Source: Cryptosporangium aurantiacum
GTDB taxonomy: Bacteria; Actinomycetota; Actinomycetes; Mycobacteriales; Cryptosporangiaceae
Assembly: GCF_900143005.1 (NCBI RefSeq)
Contig: NZ_FRCS01000014.1
Coordinates: 124,001 to 188,000, forward strand
Length of the DNA stretch: 64,000 nt
Reading direction: 5' to 3'
Each line of letters opens with the position of its first letter. Positions within the stretch are counted from its first letter, which is position 1. Of the stretch, positions 63,609 through 64,000 are shown piece after piece. The position numbers were made by a program, and so were the translations under genes. The notes beneath the pieces are model-generated. The model saw only the letters and a program-made list of their open reading frames with translations, was not told the origin of the DNA and searched no databases.

Positions 63609-64000
63609 ATGATCGATTGGTGCGAACTCCAGGACGCCGAAGGGGCGCCTGCGACCTGGATTCCCGATCTTCTCGACCGCATCGAGCGGCAGCCGACCGC
63701 AGAGCTGTGGCAGGAGCTCCGCCACGGACTGGGTGTCATCGAGTGCGAGACCTGGTGCCGCGTCAGCTTCGCGGCGATACCACGCATCGCCGCGATCGCC
63801 GAGCAGAGCCGTGGCGACGACCGCGAGGAAGCGCTTGACCTCGCCGCGGACATCGCCCGATCGTTGGTCTTCTACCGTGACGCCGACGACCTCGTCCGCT
63901 CGGCGCGTGACGCCTATGCCACCCTGCACCGTCTGGCGGCCGAGTCGCTGGCCGACCGCACCGGTATCGCTTTCGTACAGCGGCTTCAGGCCGCCCTCGC
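63609..64000 (+). CDS. Hypothetical protein running off the window end
   Basis: ATG 63609 opens a frame with no stop to base 64000, at least 130 codons: MIDWCELQDAEGAPATWIPD, then WQELRHGLGVIECETWCRVSFAAIPRI-type helices and long Glu/Ala/Asp/Arg-rich helical segments. The composition looks like a soluble all-helical repeat protein. GC-rich third positions support coding. The ribosome site is not clear. I do not recognise the family, and the C terminus is outside the window. Confidence 0.65.
   Translation, partial: MIDWCELQDAEGAPATWIPDLLDRIERQPTAELWQELRHGLGVIECETWCRVSFAAIPRIAAIAEQSRGDDREEALDLAADIARSLVFYRDADDLVRSARDAYATLHRLAAESLADRTGIAFVQRLQAAL

Noticed and set aside
63255-63929. 224-codon minus-strand frame over the GrpB end and the last ORF
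   Set aside because: It is antisense to the GrpB C terminus and to the helical ORF from 63609, and its translation has no domain.

Overview
The window comes from a high-GC actinobacterium. Evidence for this is the pervasive G/C third codon positions, many GTG starts coupled through GTGA/ATGA overlaps, DtxR/IdeR-type iron boxes, a mycothiol-dependent isomerase domain and a tRNA gene without encoded CCA. The genus cannot be fixed from sequence alone.

Positions 1-34300 are a hydroxamate siderophore locus. A minus-strand run of seven genes starts from an iron-box promoter near 33.2 kb: an ornithine N5-hydroxylase, two FecCD importer permeases, an MbtH protein, two half-transporters forming an asymmetric ABC exporter, and one 8163-residue peptide synthetase. 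A hydroxyornithine formyltransferase is divergent from the same promoter region, and a siderophore-binding lipoprotein converges on the far end of the synthetase. Specificity codes read by eye predict D-formyl-hydroxyornithine, beta-alanine, D-hydroxyornithine, D-allo-threonine, L-hydroxyornithine, glycine. That is the mycobacterial exochelin MS backbone plus a C-terminal glycine, encoded in a single polypeptide. The epimerase of the beta-alanine module is degenerate, as expected for an achiral residue, and the two condensation domains that accept hydroxyornithine lack the second motif histidine.

Positions 34.2-46.9 kb carry ordinary metabolism and regulation. There is a four-gene overlapping operon (glycosyltransferase, PxpA-like 5-oxoprolinase subunit, DUF1445 protein, GntR regulator), a tRNA-Gln, an anti-sigma/ECF sigma pair, a DEDDh exonuclease, and a sulfur or organonitrogen scavenging operon (TauD-like dioxygenase, Ssu-like ABC importer, NtaA-like monooxygenase). 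A ROK repressor precedes that operon, and palindromes lie over its own start region and the dioxygenase start region.

Positions 47.2-55.6 kb look like an accessory defence island: a SNF2-family helicase, a TIR protein with a seven-blade WD40 propeller, and a 1315-residue TIR-STAND ATPase with a long helical repeat array. Two short ORFs and a strong hairpin lie just upstream of the latter. This is the best candidate for an undescribed system.

Positions 55.6-64 kb hold small stand-alone genes: a zinc-type dehydrogenase, a monooxygenase-fold protein, a cupin, a dienelactone hydrolase, membrane proteins and a GrpB-family protein. They are interrupted by decay: an IS5-type transposase remnant and two genes broken at homopolymer runs. 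A last ORF runs off the window end.
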